From: Hofstenia miamia
Taxonomy: Eukaryota; Xenacoelomorpha; Acoela
DNA length: 61,045 nt
Direction of reading: 5' to 3'
NCBI GenBank assembly: GCA_004352715.1
Contig: SCFE01000096.1
Coordinates: 987,682-1,048,726, forward strand
Shown: positions 1 through 11,185 of the stretch, one piece after another
Numbering within the stretch: position 1 is the first letter of the stretch
Layout of the letters: each line of letters starts with the position of its first letter
Position numbers and translations under genes: made by a program
The notes under the pieces: model-generated
Told to the model about the DNA's origin: nothing
Database searches by the model: none
The model's input: the letters and a program-made list of their open reading frames with translations, nothing else

Positions 1-6
1 GCACTC

Positions 7-330
7 TTAGTAGTTTAAATAATCATCTTCATCAGAATCAGATTTAAAAACATCACTATTATTAGAATAATAGCATGTGTCATTGGCTATTAGATGTATT
101 GTAGCTTTGCCATTTGTGTAAATATGTCCATGTTGACCACAGTGATTACAGCGGATTTTATTTAGGTTTATAGCCTTTGAGTTTGGCTCAGTTGTAGTTG
201 ATGGTGTTTCACTGGAATGGATAACCTTTCTCTGATTTGGAATATAATATTTTGATGATGCTAAGTCATTTGATTTTATCTGAATAGATATTTTGTATAA
301 TTTTCAATTTGAAGTTTGTCCTCAACAGTT
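7..330 (-). pseudogene. Gypsy-family Gag C-terminal fragment with zinc-knuckle remnant
   Basis: Read on the minus strand, an open stretch runs to a TAA at 7-9. It carries a nucleocapsid-like knuckle, CNHCGQHGH, with two Cys and the His in CCHC spacing, but the fourth Cys position is Gly. An acidic tail containing SDSDEDD follows. The same arrangement (a CYHCGQ knuckle) occurs in the Gag of the large LTR element at 16840-17181, so this is a second, diverged member of that family. It is only a fragment: no capsid part precedes it and there is no good start codon. Family assignment is by visual similarity only. Confidence 0.5.
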
Positions 331-2279
331 TCTTAATAAATATAGACAGTTTATCATTGGGGCTGCATTTTTATTCAAATCTGTGTCTTATTTAAAGAGG
401 CATACCTTAAGTAATATGAGTAAATAGATCATGTGAAGAGTATTCAGTTGAAGAAAACTATATTTTCAAAACATCATGAAAATTTTGTAAATAATGTCTT
501 TAATATCAAAATATGACAGTAGAAGAACAATAAAGTAGTTTTATTTACTAAACAAACATCCATAACAAAAATAAAGAAGTTCTTACTCAAATCTTCATAG
601 AATTTTGCTTCTTTGATCTGTCATCATTCAATCTAGAAACATAAAATTATATTTAAGCTTGAGCAAACCACATTAAGTAACATAGAAACAATACAAGAAG
701 TTTGCAAACACATGTGGAAAAACAACAAAGGTACAAAGTGCCATTATCTATATAAACTGTACAAAGCACTATTTATCTATGTAAAATTCAAAAAAAAATT
801 TTGACATGAAAAATCCAATTTGTTCTCACTGGTATAGAAAGTATAACTTGGGACCACAGAAATGATTCACACAATTTTGTTAGATTTCATTGTTTTCATC
901 AGGAGAATATTGAAAAGCAATCCTTTGTACTATGGAAAAACAAAAAGCAGTGCCTTGTACACCACATTTTTAAGCTTTACAGTACAAAGCACCAATATAT
1001 ATATACTCAGATAGCAATTTTGGTTGTTTTTATGCTGTTTATTATTGTTTGATACTTTTGGGTGTTGCAGCAAAAAACAAGTAAACTTGACAAGCTCCTA
1101 ATTCTCTCCTTCTAATTGAGTGTTTGTTCAATTAACTTAAATTAATAAACATTAGCTTTTCTAAATGTATGACTCACAACAACTCATTTAGATAAAGAGT
1201 AATAAATGGAAGACAGGATTGACACCTGAAGAACTGCCATGTGATTCCAGATGCATATCAATCAGTTACAACTACAGCTTGCACTTGAACTTCGCCAGTA
1301 AAACCATTGAAGGAATTGGTGTGTGAATAGGGAACTCTGTGATTGGGAACTCATGACTGCTCAGTAATTTAGTGCATTGATTGTTTTTGTTATTATACAT
1401 ATGTAAAGATAATCAAATACAGCAACCATGATGCTTTAGCTTGTTATCAAGCTTTACATATAATAGCCCTACAGATATAATAATACATGCTAGCCCTTCA
1501 TACATGTAACCAATCAATGCTGTTGGCAAGAAAGCAAATGCATAAGTTGGCCAGAGGTCTATGAGATAAAACAATGAGCAACTTAAATCAAATACCAAAG
1601 TAATAATAACTATAAGGTAAAAACATGAGCTAACTGAATAACTGATTGTAATATAAAACTATAAATAAATAGGATTCAGTAATAAGGTAATAACCATGTA
1701 GAGCAAAGTAACTAAAATCATAATAATTGACAAGCAATGAAGAGTAGGAAAGCTATAACAGAGAAAAACCCCTATACCTATTCGTAACCTAAAAGCACTG
1801 TAAGGAAATTACAGCTATCGCCCTCACCGCTGTTGAATAGCTGTTCATGAGGCTGCTCCAACATTGTTTTAAACGGATGTGGGAACCACTGTGCAATTAC
1901 CTCTAGTACTTAAACATTTAGATTTCCATAAATTATGAAATAACCTGACAAGAGAAGAAATAAATCCAAACTAAATTTGTTCATCAATACTCTCAACATT
2001 TGTAAAATATTTATAGCACTTTGTAGTAAATAATCAAATACTTGACTAGTACCTGTTTGATCGACTCTTGTTTACAATTTTCCCTTGTAATTTAGTTCTG
2101 CTATTAATTACAAAACGTCAGCATTAATTAGAGTATGCTGTTTGGCCATCTTTGTTTCTGCCAAATACTGTTGAGCATAATTTAAATATAAACTGCATAA
2201 AACAATTTACAAATCAAATAATTGATCATAATCATGTGTTTACATATTAATCATTATAATACTTTAGTCTTAGTTACAT
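331..2279. other. AT-rich repeat debris, no gene recognised
   Basis: No convincing coding region. A short word, GTACAAAG followed by T or C, recurs near 731, 769 and 982, and inverted near 925; it reappears at about 6751. A 61-codon minus-strand open stretch at 1413-1598 has two hydrophobic runs but nothing recognisable. Around 1758-1790 a short sequence (AACAGAGAAAAACCCCTAT) resembles one near 5793 and weakly resembles part of the LTR at 7441-8370, so degenerate LTR remnants are possible. Confidence 0.4.
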
Positions 2280-3214
2280 CCATCTTTTCTCTTATCTTGA
2301 CCACACATGATTATCTGATGGATTATGCCACAATATTGAGCTGTTGTAGAAGTTCCTGTGTGAGAGAGACTTCAAATTTTTTGCCTTGATCTGATATTAG
2401 TGTAGATATAGAACTGAAACAGAGAACCCATGTGTGTCATATTGCTGTGGTGATGGCACATGCTGTTGGGTCAATGATGGGGACCATCATATTTGGTAAA
2501 TTTGTCTACTAATACAAGTATGTATTGAAAGCCTTTCAACAGTTGTTCAATATCAAAGTGGACTGTATCATTTGGACCAGATGATGTAATTTTTTGAAGG
2601 TTAGTTTTTTGCTTTGTAAAATGTGTGGTGTTTGTTAGGAGACAAGTGGTACACTTATCAATGACATCAGTAATAATTGATCTAACACCTATACAAATGA
2701 ATTGGGTGTTCAAGGTCTGTTCCATTTGGATGATACCATTATGGCCTCTTTTGTGGAAATTTCCAGCAATATCTCATTTATAGTATTTAGTTAATGTGAT
2801 TTGATTATGGTGATTATCCATGGCAAAGAGACTACCATTTATTGTTAAAATCCACTTGTAATTGTTGTAGTATTTAATGATTAAATTAGTTAATTGTGTT
2901 TTTGGGCTTTTAATTTTATTTATTACTTCTTTTAACTGTATAGCATTATGTTGATGTTTAATGATCTCATGTTCATTAATCTGCTCTTTTAGATGAATTG
3001 GTAGTATTGGATAGCCTTGCCTATCCATGTTGATGTTAGGCAAGTTGTTATATGGTGATTGGGAGATGAATGGAAAAGGGGCTTTCTCCTGTGTTGGTTT
3101 TTCTTCATTGTAATGGTACTACAGTAATGCAGTTAAAAGATCAGCATTTGTATGATTTCTACCTTTCCTATGAACTATAGTGAAATTAAAATTAGTTAAC
3201 CAAAGCATTCAATC
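2280..3214 (-). pseudogene. Gypsy-family Pol fragment: end of RNase H plus integrase
   Basis: Minus-strand remnant of Ty3/gypsy pol, read from the gap edge downwards. Next to the gap (about 3130-3210) is the RNase H C-terminus, with NFTIVHRKGRNHTNADLL matching the usual HRPG..NADALS end. At 2774-3043 comes integrase linker sequence. At 2471-2725 is the integrase zinc-finger Cys pair (DKCTTC) followed by the first catalytic Asp (DTVHFDIEQL) and the typical ILVLVDKFTKY strand. At about 2370-2410 LISDQGKKFE holds the second catalytic Asp, in another frame. The element stops near 2280 before the catalytic Glu. Frames shift several times, so it is dead. It is closest to the integrase of the large element at 13228-14530. 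Confidence 0.8.
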
Positions 3215-3799
3215 NNNNNNNNNNNNNNNNNNNNNNNNNNNNNNNNNNNNNNNNNNNNNNNNNNNNNNNNNNNNNNNNNNNNNNNNNNNNNNNNNNNNNN
3301 NNNNNNNNNNNNNNNNNNNNNNNNNNNNNNNNNNNNNNNNNNNNNNNNNNNNNNNNNNNNNNNNNNNNNNNNNNNNNNNNNNNNNNNNNNNNNNNNNNNN
3401 NNNNNNNNNNNNNNNNNNNNNNNNNNNNNNNNNNNNNNNNNNNNNNNNNNNNNNNNNNNNNNNNNNNNNNNNNNNNNNNNNNNNNNNNNNNNNNNNNNNN
3501 NNNNNNNNNNNNNNNNNNNNNNNNNNNNNNNNNNNNNNNNNNNNNNNNNNNNNNNNNNNNNNNNNNNNNNNNNNNNNNNNNNNNNNNNNNNNNNNNNNNN
3601 NNNNNNNNNNNNNNNNNNNNNNNNNNNNNNNNNNNNNNNNNNNNNNNNNNNNNNNNNNNNNNNNNNNNNNNNNNNNNNNNNNNNNNNNNNNNNNNNNNNN
3701 NNNNNNNNNNNNNNNNNNNNNNNNNNNNNNNNNNNNNNNNNNNNNNNNNNNNNNNNNNNNNNNNNNNNNNNNNNNNNNNNNNNNNNNNNNNNNNNNNNN
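3215..3799. other. Assembly gap (585 N)
   Basis: Run of unknown bases. CpG-poor sequence lies on its left and CpG-containing LINE sequence on its right, so the two sides may not belong together. Confidence 0.99.
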
Positions 3800-4330
3800 A
3801 TAGACAAACTACAGAGGAAGGCAATGCGACTGGGATATACGGATAACTTTGAATCTATCGAAACAATTGTGAGAAAGTCAGATGAAAAGCTGTTGAAGAG
3901 AATGTACTATGAGGACCATTTACTATCAGATCTAGTACCTGGAAGAAGTGACTATGCCTCTACAAGTCTCCGGGAACGTTTACCAGCCCCTGAAAGAGAT
4001 ATTGATAGGAGATTTACGTTTATTTTTCCAAACAGATTCTTCAAGAAATACTAGCATTCTCGCTGTAACCTCCACTGTCTACCATATTCACACGTTACGA
4101 AATCATCAATCTAGAAATTTTCTCCGCTTCCTATTTGCATTATCTACTTCCCAAGTCTCCAACCCTTACCAAAAACACCGACACGAAAGGAAGACAACAC
4201 CAGAGCTATCACGTCCGTGAAATGCCGCAAATAACTCTTCAAGTGAAGTGAATTTTTTTATAGTTTATAAATTTAGTCAGTTTGATGTGTTTCATTCTGA
4301 AATAAAGATAATTTCTAATTTCTAATAGCT
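3800..4330 (+). pseudogene. Non-LTR retrotransposon RT C-terminus and 3' end
   Basis: The plus-strand open frame entering from the gap ends at TAG 4052-4054. It begins DKLQRKAMRLGYT, continues with alternating Arg/Leu helices and ends with RRFTFIFPNRFFKKY, the usual layout of the post-RT C-terminus of CR1/Jockey/RTE-type LINEs. About 270 nt of untranslated sequence follows, ending with AAATAAAG and two copies of a TAATTTC unit near 4305-4328, a typical LINE 3' terminus with a short tandem tail. Everything upstream is lost in the gap. Clade cannot be fixed from this piece. Confidence 0.6.
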
Positions 4331-4478
4331 CCTTAACTGCCTTGATCTTTGCGACGACTGGAGGATGCAGCCGCTCAACTCATAAGACCATAAAGCAAAT
4401 TGCTCTGAAAGTAGCGGAGAAGAGGAAGGAGTCCTACTCAGATGTACTCAGGCATCTCAGAACTGAAATCAGCTTTGC
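4331..4478 (+). pseudogene. LINE-type polyprotein C-terminal tail fragment
   Basis: A plus-strand open stretch encodes FATTGGCSRSTHKT and then ALKVAEKRKESYSDVLRHL, ending at a single N (4479). From memory this resembles the conserved tail after the RT of several animal retroelement polyproteins (a TTGG motif followed by a basic helix and Ser-Phe-Ala). It has ordinary CpG content, unlike the sequence to its right. The join at the N is abrupt: from 4480 the sequence is a copy of part of the distant LTR element. Identity is tentative. Confidence 0.4.
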
Positions 4479-4479
4479 N

Positions 4480-4761
4480 CATTAACTGGTGGTTTCTTCT
4501 CACCAGCCATGACAAAGGGGACAATATCTATGGAGCACATGAGTGTCTTATAATTGTATGCTTGCCAGATCTGATGTTAAGTTTCCTCTGAAATGTTGTC
4601 TCTAACAAAGTTAGTAGCACACCTAGTGGCTATGAAATAAGGGTAAATGGTCTCATCACCAATTCTTGACATCTTCTTCTTCTTCTCCTTGAACTTTTGT
4701 GAGCAAATGGTTGAAGGAGCCAAGGTAGAATCAAAAGAGGTTAAAGGGGCTATTGAGTCAC
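4480..4761 (-). repeat. Displaced copy of part of the LTR-element third ORF
   Basis: Bases 4480-4761 match 12668-12949 (offset 8188) with no difference I could see; the match stops at 4762. In the LTR element this stretch is the middle of the minus-strand third ORF. It starts exactly at the single N (4479), which is also how the tandem block at 11185 is joined, so an assembly join is more likely than a transposition event. Confidence 0.85.
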
Positions 4762-6513
4762 CACTTCTGGTGCCACTTCATAATAACAACTTTAATAGTA
4801 AATAATCAGTGAGCAGATGCTTGCAAATAAGACTTCTCTCTTTGTTATTTTTATTACTAGATCTTTTTATATAAAAAGGCATTTGTAAAACCTTTTTGAA
4901 ATTTTTAGTTTGTGAAAAATTACAATATACCAGATAAGTGAATTTTCAAAATAATTTATTCATGAACATGAATATTTGTATGCTCATTGTTGTCATTTAT
5001 ATACAAAACATTCATTTAAATCTTTAGCAAATGTTTGTATTAAATATGCTTGACAGTATCTCAAAGATTATGGTCTGCCATTGGTTGACCTTGTGCTTGT
5101 TTAAACAGCTTAGCAATATAAAATGTTACTTTATATATAAAAGTAATGCTAATATAGCATCAGCTACCAGGCTTTAACAAAGAGCTAATCATTCTTTTAA
5201 ATTATTATTTCTTGTTAGATGTGGGTAGGGATGTACCAGTTTGATCTTTTACTCTGATAGGATGAATATTTCTATTAACTTCTATTAATTTTAATTAATC
5301 CAATACAGTTTTCTTCCCATGACTTCACTGTGGCCTCTGGCTGACTCTGATCTCCAAATCAATCCACAGCTGTGTGCCTCTATTGTTGATTGAGTTGTTC
5401 CAAGTCTCAGCTCAATGAAGTAAATTATGTGTTCCCTATCCTAACTCAGTGCAACCCTCAAGGCTGGATATAACTCACTTAGACTCAATATGTAATGTGT
5501 AATTTTGTACTTCACAACCTGGCAATGATACTAGCTACTTAATAACTAGTACTTCAGCCATTACCAAAAACTATTGGCTTTAATTAATACAAAAGTAAAT
5601 AGTTACTTGCAGCTTCCTACCTTACATTTAGATAACAATACATGCTTGTCAATTTATCAGTCTAATTATAGGTCACCTAATTAATCAAGATAATGTAATA
5701 TAAATATAACCTATGGTAGGCTAACTAGCCTTATTTCTGAAAGTAAATTATTTGATACATGCAAATGAATGAATTGATAGTCAGCTAAACAGAGAAAAAC
5801 TCCTATTCATACCCCTAATGTAAATGCAGGTTCATGGCTTGGATCAAGGACCCTCAAATCACTCCTGATGTGTGCCCAAGCCACTACTAATGCATCTACT
5901 GTTTAGCTTGACATGATTTAGAAATAAGCAAACCAAATGAAATCTAAAGATAAGATTTTCAAAGAATTTACTTCAACAGTTTCCAAATTGATTTTCACTC
6001 TATTTATAGTTAAATTCAAAAAGTACCTGTTGTTCAAAATTTGTATTCTATCATTTGCCAAAAATGGCTAAAAATAATGGAAGCATTATTGCCCCTTTGT
6101 TTTGTCAAATTATTTGTCAACAAGTACTAATTTGCTATATTGTTTCTTAGTTGCATTTTACAAACATAATGATGATAATTAAATTTAAATTGTTTTTAAT
6201 CAATAAATAATAATTCAAACTTAATTCTGAGTAATCATCCAATCTTCTCTTCTTAGCAGCATTATGCTTTGGATTATACTACAATAAAAACATCATGTGA
6301 CAACATAAAACAACATTGTTACAACTTCAAAATATTGCTGTTTCATTCATAAAAGAACAACCAAAAAGCAACCTAATGTGACATTGTTGAAGTAACATTG
6401 TTTTAACCAATGAAATGGTACCTTTTTAATGTTAAAACAACATTGTTTCTGCAACATAAAACAACCATATAACAACACAAAACAACATTTTTTACACTTT
6501 AAATTGTTATCTG

Positions 6514-6519
<6 letters not shown>
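4762..6519. other. CpG-free AT-rich DNA, no gene seen
   Basis: No coding region recognised. I found no CpG dinucleotide here by eye. From about 6290 to 6500 the word AACATTGTT/ACAACATT recurs many times, a degenerate short-unit repeat. Confidence 0.6.
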
Positions 6520-6546
<27 letters not shown>

Positions 6547-6636
6547 NNNNNNNNNNNNNNNNNNNNNNNNNNNNNNNNNNNNNNNNNNNNNNNNNNNNNN
6601 NNNNNNNNNNNNNNNNNNNNNNNNNNNNNNNNNNNN

Positions 6637-6666
<30 letters not shown>
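6520..6666. repeat. (TA)n microsatellite containing a 90-N gap
   Basis: Pure TA alternation flanks an N run at 6547-6636 on both sides, so the gap lies inside one microsatellite. Apparent open frames here translate to Tyr-Ile repeats and are not genes. Confidence 0.97.
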
Positions 6667-6668
<2 letters not shown>

Positions 6669-7313
6669 AATAGTCACTGCTGTGTATGGTTGAAAATGTA
6701 CACAGAGGTTGAAATATAAATTTTGTTGAATGTTCTGTACTTTCCCATAGTACAAAGTGGTTTTTCCATTCAGAAATTATGTGTACTTTGACTATAAAAT
6801 GATAATTTTATATATGTTGAGCATATCTATATGAAGTTTGAGGCTTTTAGCCCCAACAGCCAATTTTCTGTAGGTAACTTTAAGAATTTCCACTGTGAAG
6901 TGATACATAACCCACTATTCTCATGGAATTGACTTGTTTCAATGCCCAGGAAATTAAAATTTCAATGCACTTGGTACCAAAATGGGACTAGGAGTCTAAA
7001 ATGAGACCATGGGACCTTGGGTTCCATAAAATTCTTCATAATCTTTTCAAAATTCTGTTTACAAATGTGAAAACTATTCCATGGGATCACAGGTAAACAT
7101 GGGATAAGAATATTTACTGGGATATGACATTTTATGGATGTGGGACCAATAATTTACATGAAATTTGGCCTTGGACTAATAATTTATGGTCCATTCAAAC
7201 CCTTTGTGCAGAGAAGTCATTATCAAAATTTGGCTGTACACAGTGGTCAAATGAAGACCCAGTTTTCTCCACAGTGGTCAGTATAACTATATATATATAT
7301 ATATANNNNNNNN
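6667..7313. other. No gene seen; ends in (TA)n and an 8-N gap
   Basis: Non-coding sequence with the phrase ACAGTGGTCA occurring twice (near 7238 and 7271). TA repeats at about 7288-7305 run into an 8-N gap at 7306-7313. The next bases are the 5' leader of an LTR element, so this is a scaffold join. Confidence 0.6.
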
Positions 7314-7440
7314 AAATTAACATGAGCACACCAGTTATCCATCTGTGGTAGTGGAACCAGATTTGCACACCAAAAGAATACAACTGAACCATAATTAGAA
7401 AAAACAGCAGCAGCAGTCCAGAATCACGTCAGGGTCGCCA
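7314..7440 (-). other. Second copy of the LTR-element 5' leader with primer-binding site
   Basis: Identical by eye to 18832-18954. On the minus strand it starts directly after the LTR end with TGGCGACCCTGACGTGATTC (7421-7440), the same primer-binding site found beside the LTR at 18955. A leader and PBS belong next to a 5' LTR, but the neighbouring LTR (7441-8370) is flanked on its other side by a polypurine tract, the mark of a 3' LTR. This LTR is therefore bordered by internal sequence on both sides. Confidence 0.85.
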
Positions 7441-8370
7441 TGTAGAATCATTGGCTGGGGATATTACTAAAAAGAAACTAGTTGACTCTGCAAGAAGGTT
7501 ACAATTGAAGCCTACATAGAGCAGCCATGATGTCAACAAAATAAATAACAAGAGATTGTGATAACTGATAGCATCAGAAATTCAGGCACTGTAACATGTA
7601 ACCAGGATGACAAATTCATATGGCATCTAGCCTCAGGGGAAGGCAGCTTGTGATTAGAAGGTGTGGTGCTTACTTGTCTCAACATTTAATTTTTATCTCA
7701 GTGCAAAGTAGGAGTCTCAAAGTGGTTTTTATTTCTCAGCTAACTATTAAATAGCATGTAACTGCTGCACATTCATGTTCACCATTGGCATAATTTAATC
7801 TCCATGTCAATTTTTATATGCATGACAAGAACAAGGGTTTATTATTTCCCTATACCTAGTTGTAACTTAATATGAACCACAATTTAGGCTGCAAACGATC
7901 CAGTGTTACACATCACCCTGGTGCCAGGTTAGCAGGACTCCCAAATAGTCGCCATAACTTAAGCAATCACTATGTTGCAGATAGTTTGAATACCCAAATA
8001 AAATTAGACATTGAAGGAAAAAGAACATGTTTCAGATAAACAAGACTTGATTCTAATCCAGTCTTTCTGAGGGCAGCACCCAAACAAAAATTGATTGCTA
8101 CAATAGTTCTCTATTTATACAAAGCATTAATCATTACCTGCTAATTGTTTACAACTTTAGATCATGTGATCATTCCATTCCAAATTCAAATGAGCAAGCA
8201 GAACAACACGTCATATAACATTGAGGGGACAAAGTAACTGCAAAGAAAATCAACCTCAAAATAATGATGTGACGTCAAAGGTGACATAGAAAATATGAAA
8301 ATACAAAATTACAAATTGAGAATTGATAAAATTCTAGAGCAATATTCAAATGTCCCTGAGTGACTCTACA
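7441..8370 (-). repeat. LTR of gypsy-type element (3' LTR position)
   Basis: 930 bp, starting TGTAGA and ending TCTACA, a perfect 6-bp terminal inverted repeat with the canonical TG...CA ends. It matches the LTR at 18955-19888 over its whole length with some tens of substitutions and small indels by eye, including an 11-bp insertion in the other copy near 19155. On the minus strand it holds TATAAATAG (8111-8119) and, about 270 bp downstream, AATAAA (7838-7843). The divergence between LTRs shows the element is not a fresh insertion, if these two are its own pair. Confidence 0.9.
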
Positions 8371-8385
8371 TGCCCCCCTTTGCTC
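8371..8385 (-). other. Polypurine tract of the LTR element
   Basis: On the minus strand GAGCAAAGGGGGGCA lies immediately before the TGTAGA start of the LTR. A purine run ending in G6 at the LTR boundary is the plus-strand primer of Ty3/gypsy elements. Confidence 0.8.
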
Positions 8386-9697
8386 AATTTAATTCTGCAG
8401 CAACAACTGGAGTGGCAGCCCAGAGACAACAGCTTGAGTCACTTTGACTAATTCAGCAGCAAGAGGTTCATCCCAGTTCTGGAACTTGGCATACTGTGGA
8501 GTTTGTGTTAATTGCATCAGGACCTCAAGCTGGGTAACTACTAGTTGGAAAAATCATAGTGTGGGGAGCCTAACACTCATAGGGCAACTTCAGCATAGAT
8601 TGTTCAGCCTGCAAGTAAAGGTATCATAGAAATGCTAGTAGAGGCAGAGCCCTTTTAGTGCAACTAGTAGCGTCATCAGTGCATTGGTGTCCAACATATG
8701 AGCATTCTTGGCATTGATCATAGTCTCAGGATAGAAATGTTTGAAAACTTCTAGTAGCAACCCCATATGGGTGGCGTGGTTGATGAACAAAGAGCAGTAC
8801 TCCTGGACTTGTTGGAGGGTCATCTCCTCAGGATCAGACACATTGGCTCACAACATGGTTATAATTTCAATGCATTTAGTGACATCATAGTAACTAAGTG
8901 ATGGTCTCAACATTGTTAGTCCATAAAAGGGCACCTGCAGCTTGGAAGAGTACCAGGACTCAAGGATTCCACTCCACAATTTTGCTATGGATTTTCTCCA
9001 ACTGTTTGTGGACAGGGAGCCCCTTGACAAAAATATCACAGATGGTTAGCTTTCCACCTAAGAATACCTGCTCTCAATTATTGCCGTCAATGAGCTGGTC
9101 ACAAACTGCTTTGTATTCCTCAGTTTGGCTGAGGTGTTTCACATCTTTCACTGAACGGACTAAGTTCAGTTTGTCAGGGAGGTGGACTGTGACCTTCTTC
9201 TTCCCTTTCTTCACCTTCTATTTCAGCAAGATGAGAGGCGTTTCAATGCAAGGCAGTGGTATGCACAATAGGTTGTGCTTTTCAACATTCTTCTCCAGGT
9301 TCCTAAATTCAAGCTCTCCTCAAAGGCATGCTATGCCAATAGTGATGGTGTAGTTTATGTGCACCTCCATAAGAGTGTCCAAAAACTTCCCTCTCAGGCC
9401 ATGGGAATGTAGTTTGTTGATCTGGGCAGTGGTAATCTTCAATCAAGCTGGGGTGCATTCCACATCCAGAGCTACACATCACAGAAGCCTGAGCTCTTCT
9501 TTCAAAAACATCTCCATTAGACACCACTTCATCATGCTTAGGGTGTCATTGTCCTTTGATTCCACAATCAGGTGCTTTTGAATAGCCAGATCTCCTGCAA
9601 ATTCCTCTGGGTGGTGTTTGATAGTGAGGATGTGCTCCTTCTCAGTGATTGACCACTGTGGCATGGGTGACAGGGGGCCTCAAAATTTCTCCAGATT

Positions 9698-11184
9698 GAT
9701 GTATTCAATTCTCTCATGCATGTGATGTGACCAGATCACAACAGAAGTGCTGAGGAGCTCTTCCTCACAGAATAACTGTTCTGGCATTTTTATCACTTGT
9801 TCCAGAATTGTTATAGGAATGATACTATTGCCCCTCCTGATCTTTCTGGCAGTCTCAATAAAATGATTGTAACTACATTCAGGGTAGTTGAGTCTTTCAG
9901 GATCAAAGAGGACTTCAGACTTTTCAGCCATGCCATTAGCTTCCACTAATTCTCAGAAACAGGTGGTAGATACTGGGAGATTCTCAATCATCCTTTGTGT
10001 ACATAGTGGACCATCCTGCAAGCTGAGAATTGCAAACTTGGTGTTGGCCATCATGCCCCACATAAACTTCTTTAGAGTTAATATCTGATGGACAGATCCC
10101 TAGACATTGGCTGATCATCATAATCAACATTCTTCCTGTTATGCTGCTCACCCCCACCAGTTGAGCATAATGCTTTTCAAATGGATCCATTGGCTGCTTT
10201 GATTTGCCAGGTGATGACAGTAAAGGGCATCAGTGGAGTAGCCAGTTTTTTGCTCTCCACAGTAGGGGGCAAACCACAATTTCATGTGGCAAATTCTTGG
10301 CTAATATAATCCTCATGGTGGCAACAATTGGCAGCACAAGTGTGGGAGTATTTGTCAAAAAAATTGCCAAGACCCAGATGGCTCCTCTCACTGGGAATTC
10401 TGGCATGTTGTGCTCAGAAAATAGCCATTCTTTGTAATTCTTCTGGTCCTGAGTTGCATAAGAGCAGCAAATTTCTCCTAAGACTCATTCCAATGATGGG
10501 TGATACTTGGCTGATGGACTCTTTATGTCTAAGACAGGCCATTCAGTTTCTGGACATTTATCAGCTTTAAGATCCTTCCATATTTTGTTGATCTCTTGTA
10601 GCATATTGGCACTTTGTGCAAAAGTGAAACTGGCAGCTACATGGATTGATTGCTTCCTGCATCTGCGCCTGGATGGCAGTGTCTATTATCAATTGCAGAT
10701 CAACAGCAAGTTGGTGTGTCCGAATCTGCTTGCACAGTAACAAGTCTGTATAAATCACTTGGTCAACAAAGTTGAACTAGTCTGATATATTGACACTGGT
10801 TGATAGGACTCAGAGTAGATGATAAAGAAGTTTTCCATGTGGAAATAGAGACTTTTGATGGGATCCAGAATTTTGCTCTCAAGCTCAGCATGAAGCACCA
10901 TTACAAGCCTAATTCTTTCTGTTTTAGCCAAATGGTAGGCAATCTCAATGCTCTCCATAGCATTTGGCTTCTTGATTTCCTTTGGTCTCAGAAAGTAGAT
11001 GACCAGCAAGCTGGGGAAATTGATGTTGACACACTCAAACCTTTCTATCCCTCTCCAATTACTAATAAATCTGCTGAGGACCAGGAGGGTAAGATCATCA
11101 TCAAACAACATGTGCACCTTACTTCTCCAGTAATTTCTGTCTAAGCCAGTGAGCATGTGGGTGTTGTAAAAAATTATAGCATTA
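9698..11184. repeat. 1487-bp block, copy 1
   Basis: Repeats at offset 1488 as 11186-12672; every base I compared was the same. The copies are separated by a single N at 11185. Perfect identity inside an otherwise decayed element, joined at one N, points to an assembly duplication and not a biological tandem repeat. Confidence 0.95.
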
Positions 11185-11185
11185 N

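Noticed and set aside
1413-1598. Two-helix membrane protein candidate
   Set aside because: A 61-codon frame in AT-rich DNA; hydrophobic residues are expected from T-rich codons. No homology recognised.
3180-3824. Long open frames of about 200 codons across 3215-3799
   Set aside because: They consist of N and are not coding evidence.
6429-6755. Tyr-Ile repeat proteins at 6429-6755, 20504-20828, 35648-35935 and within 31683-32507
   Set aside because: Translations of (TA)n microsatellites.
10800-11144. Plus-strand frames inside 8400-12700 (for example the 114-codon frame, and its copy at 12288-12632)
   Set aside because: They are antisense shadows of the minus-strand third ORF; the minus strand shows longer frames continuous with the element's gene order.
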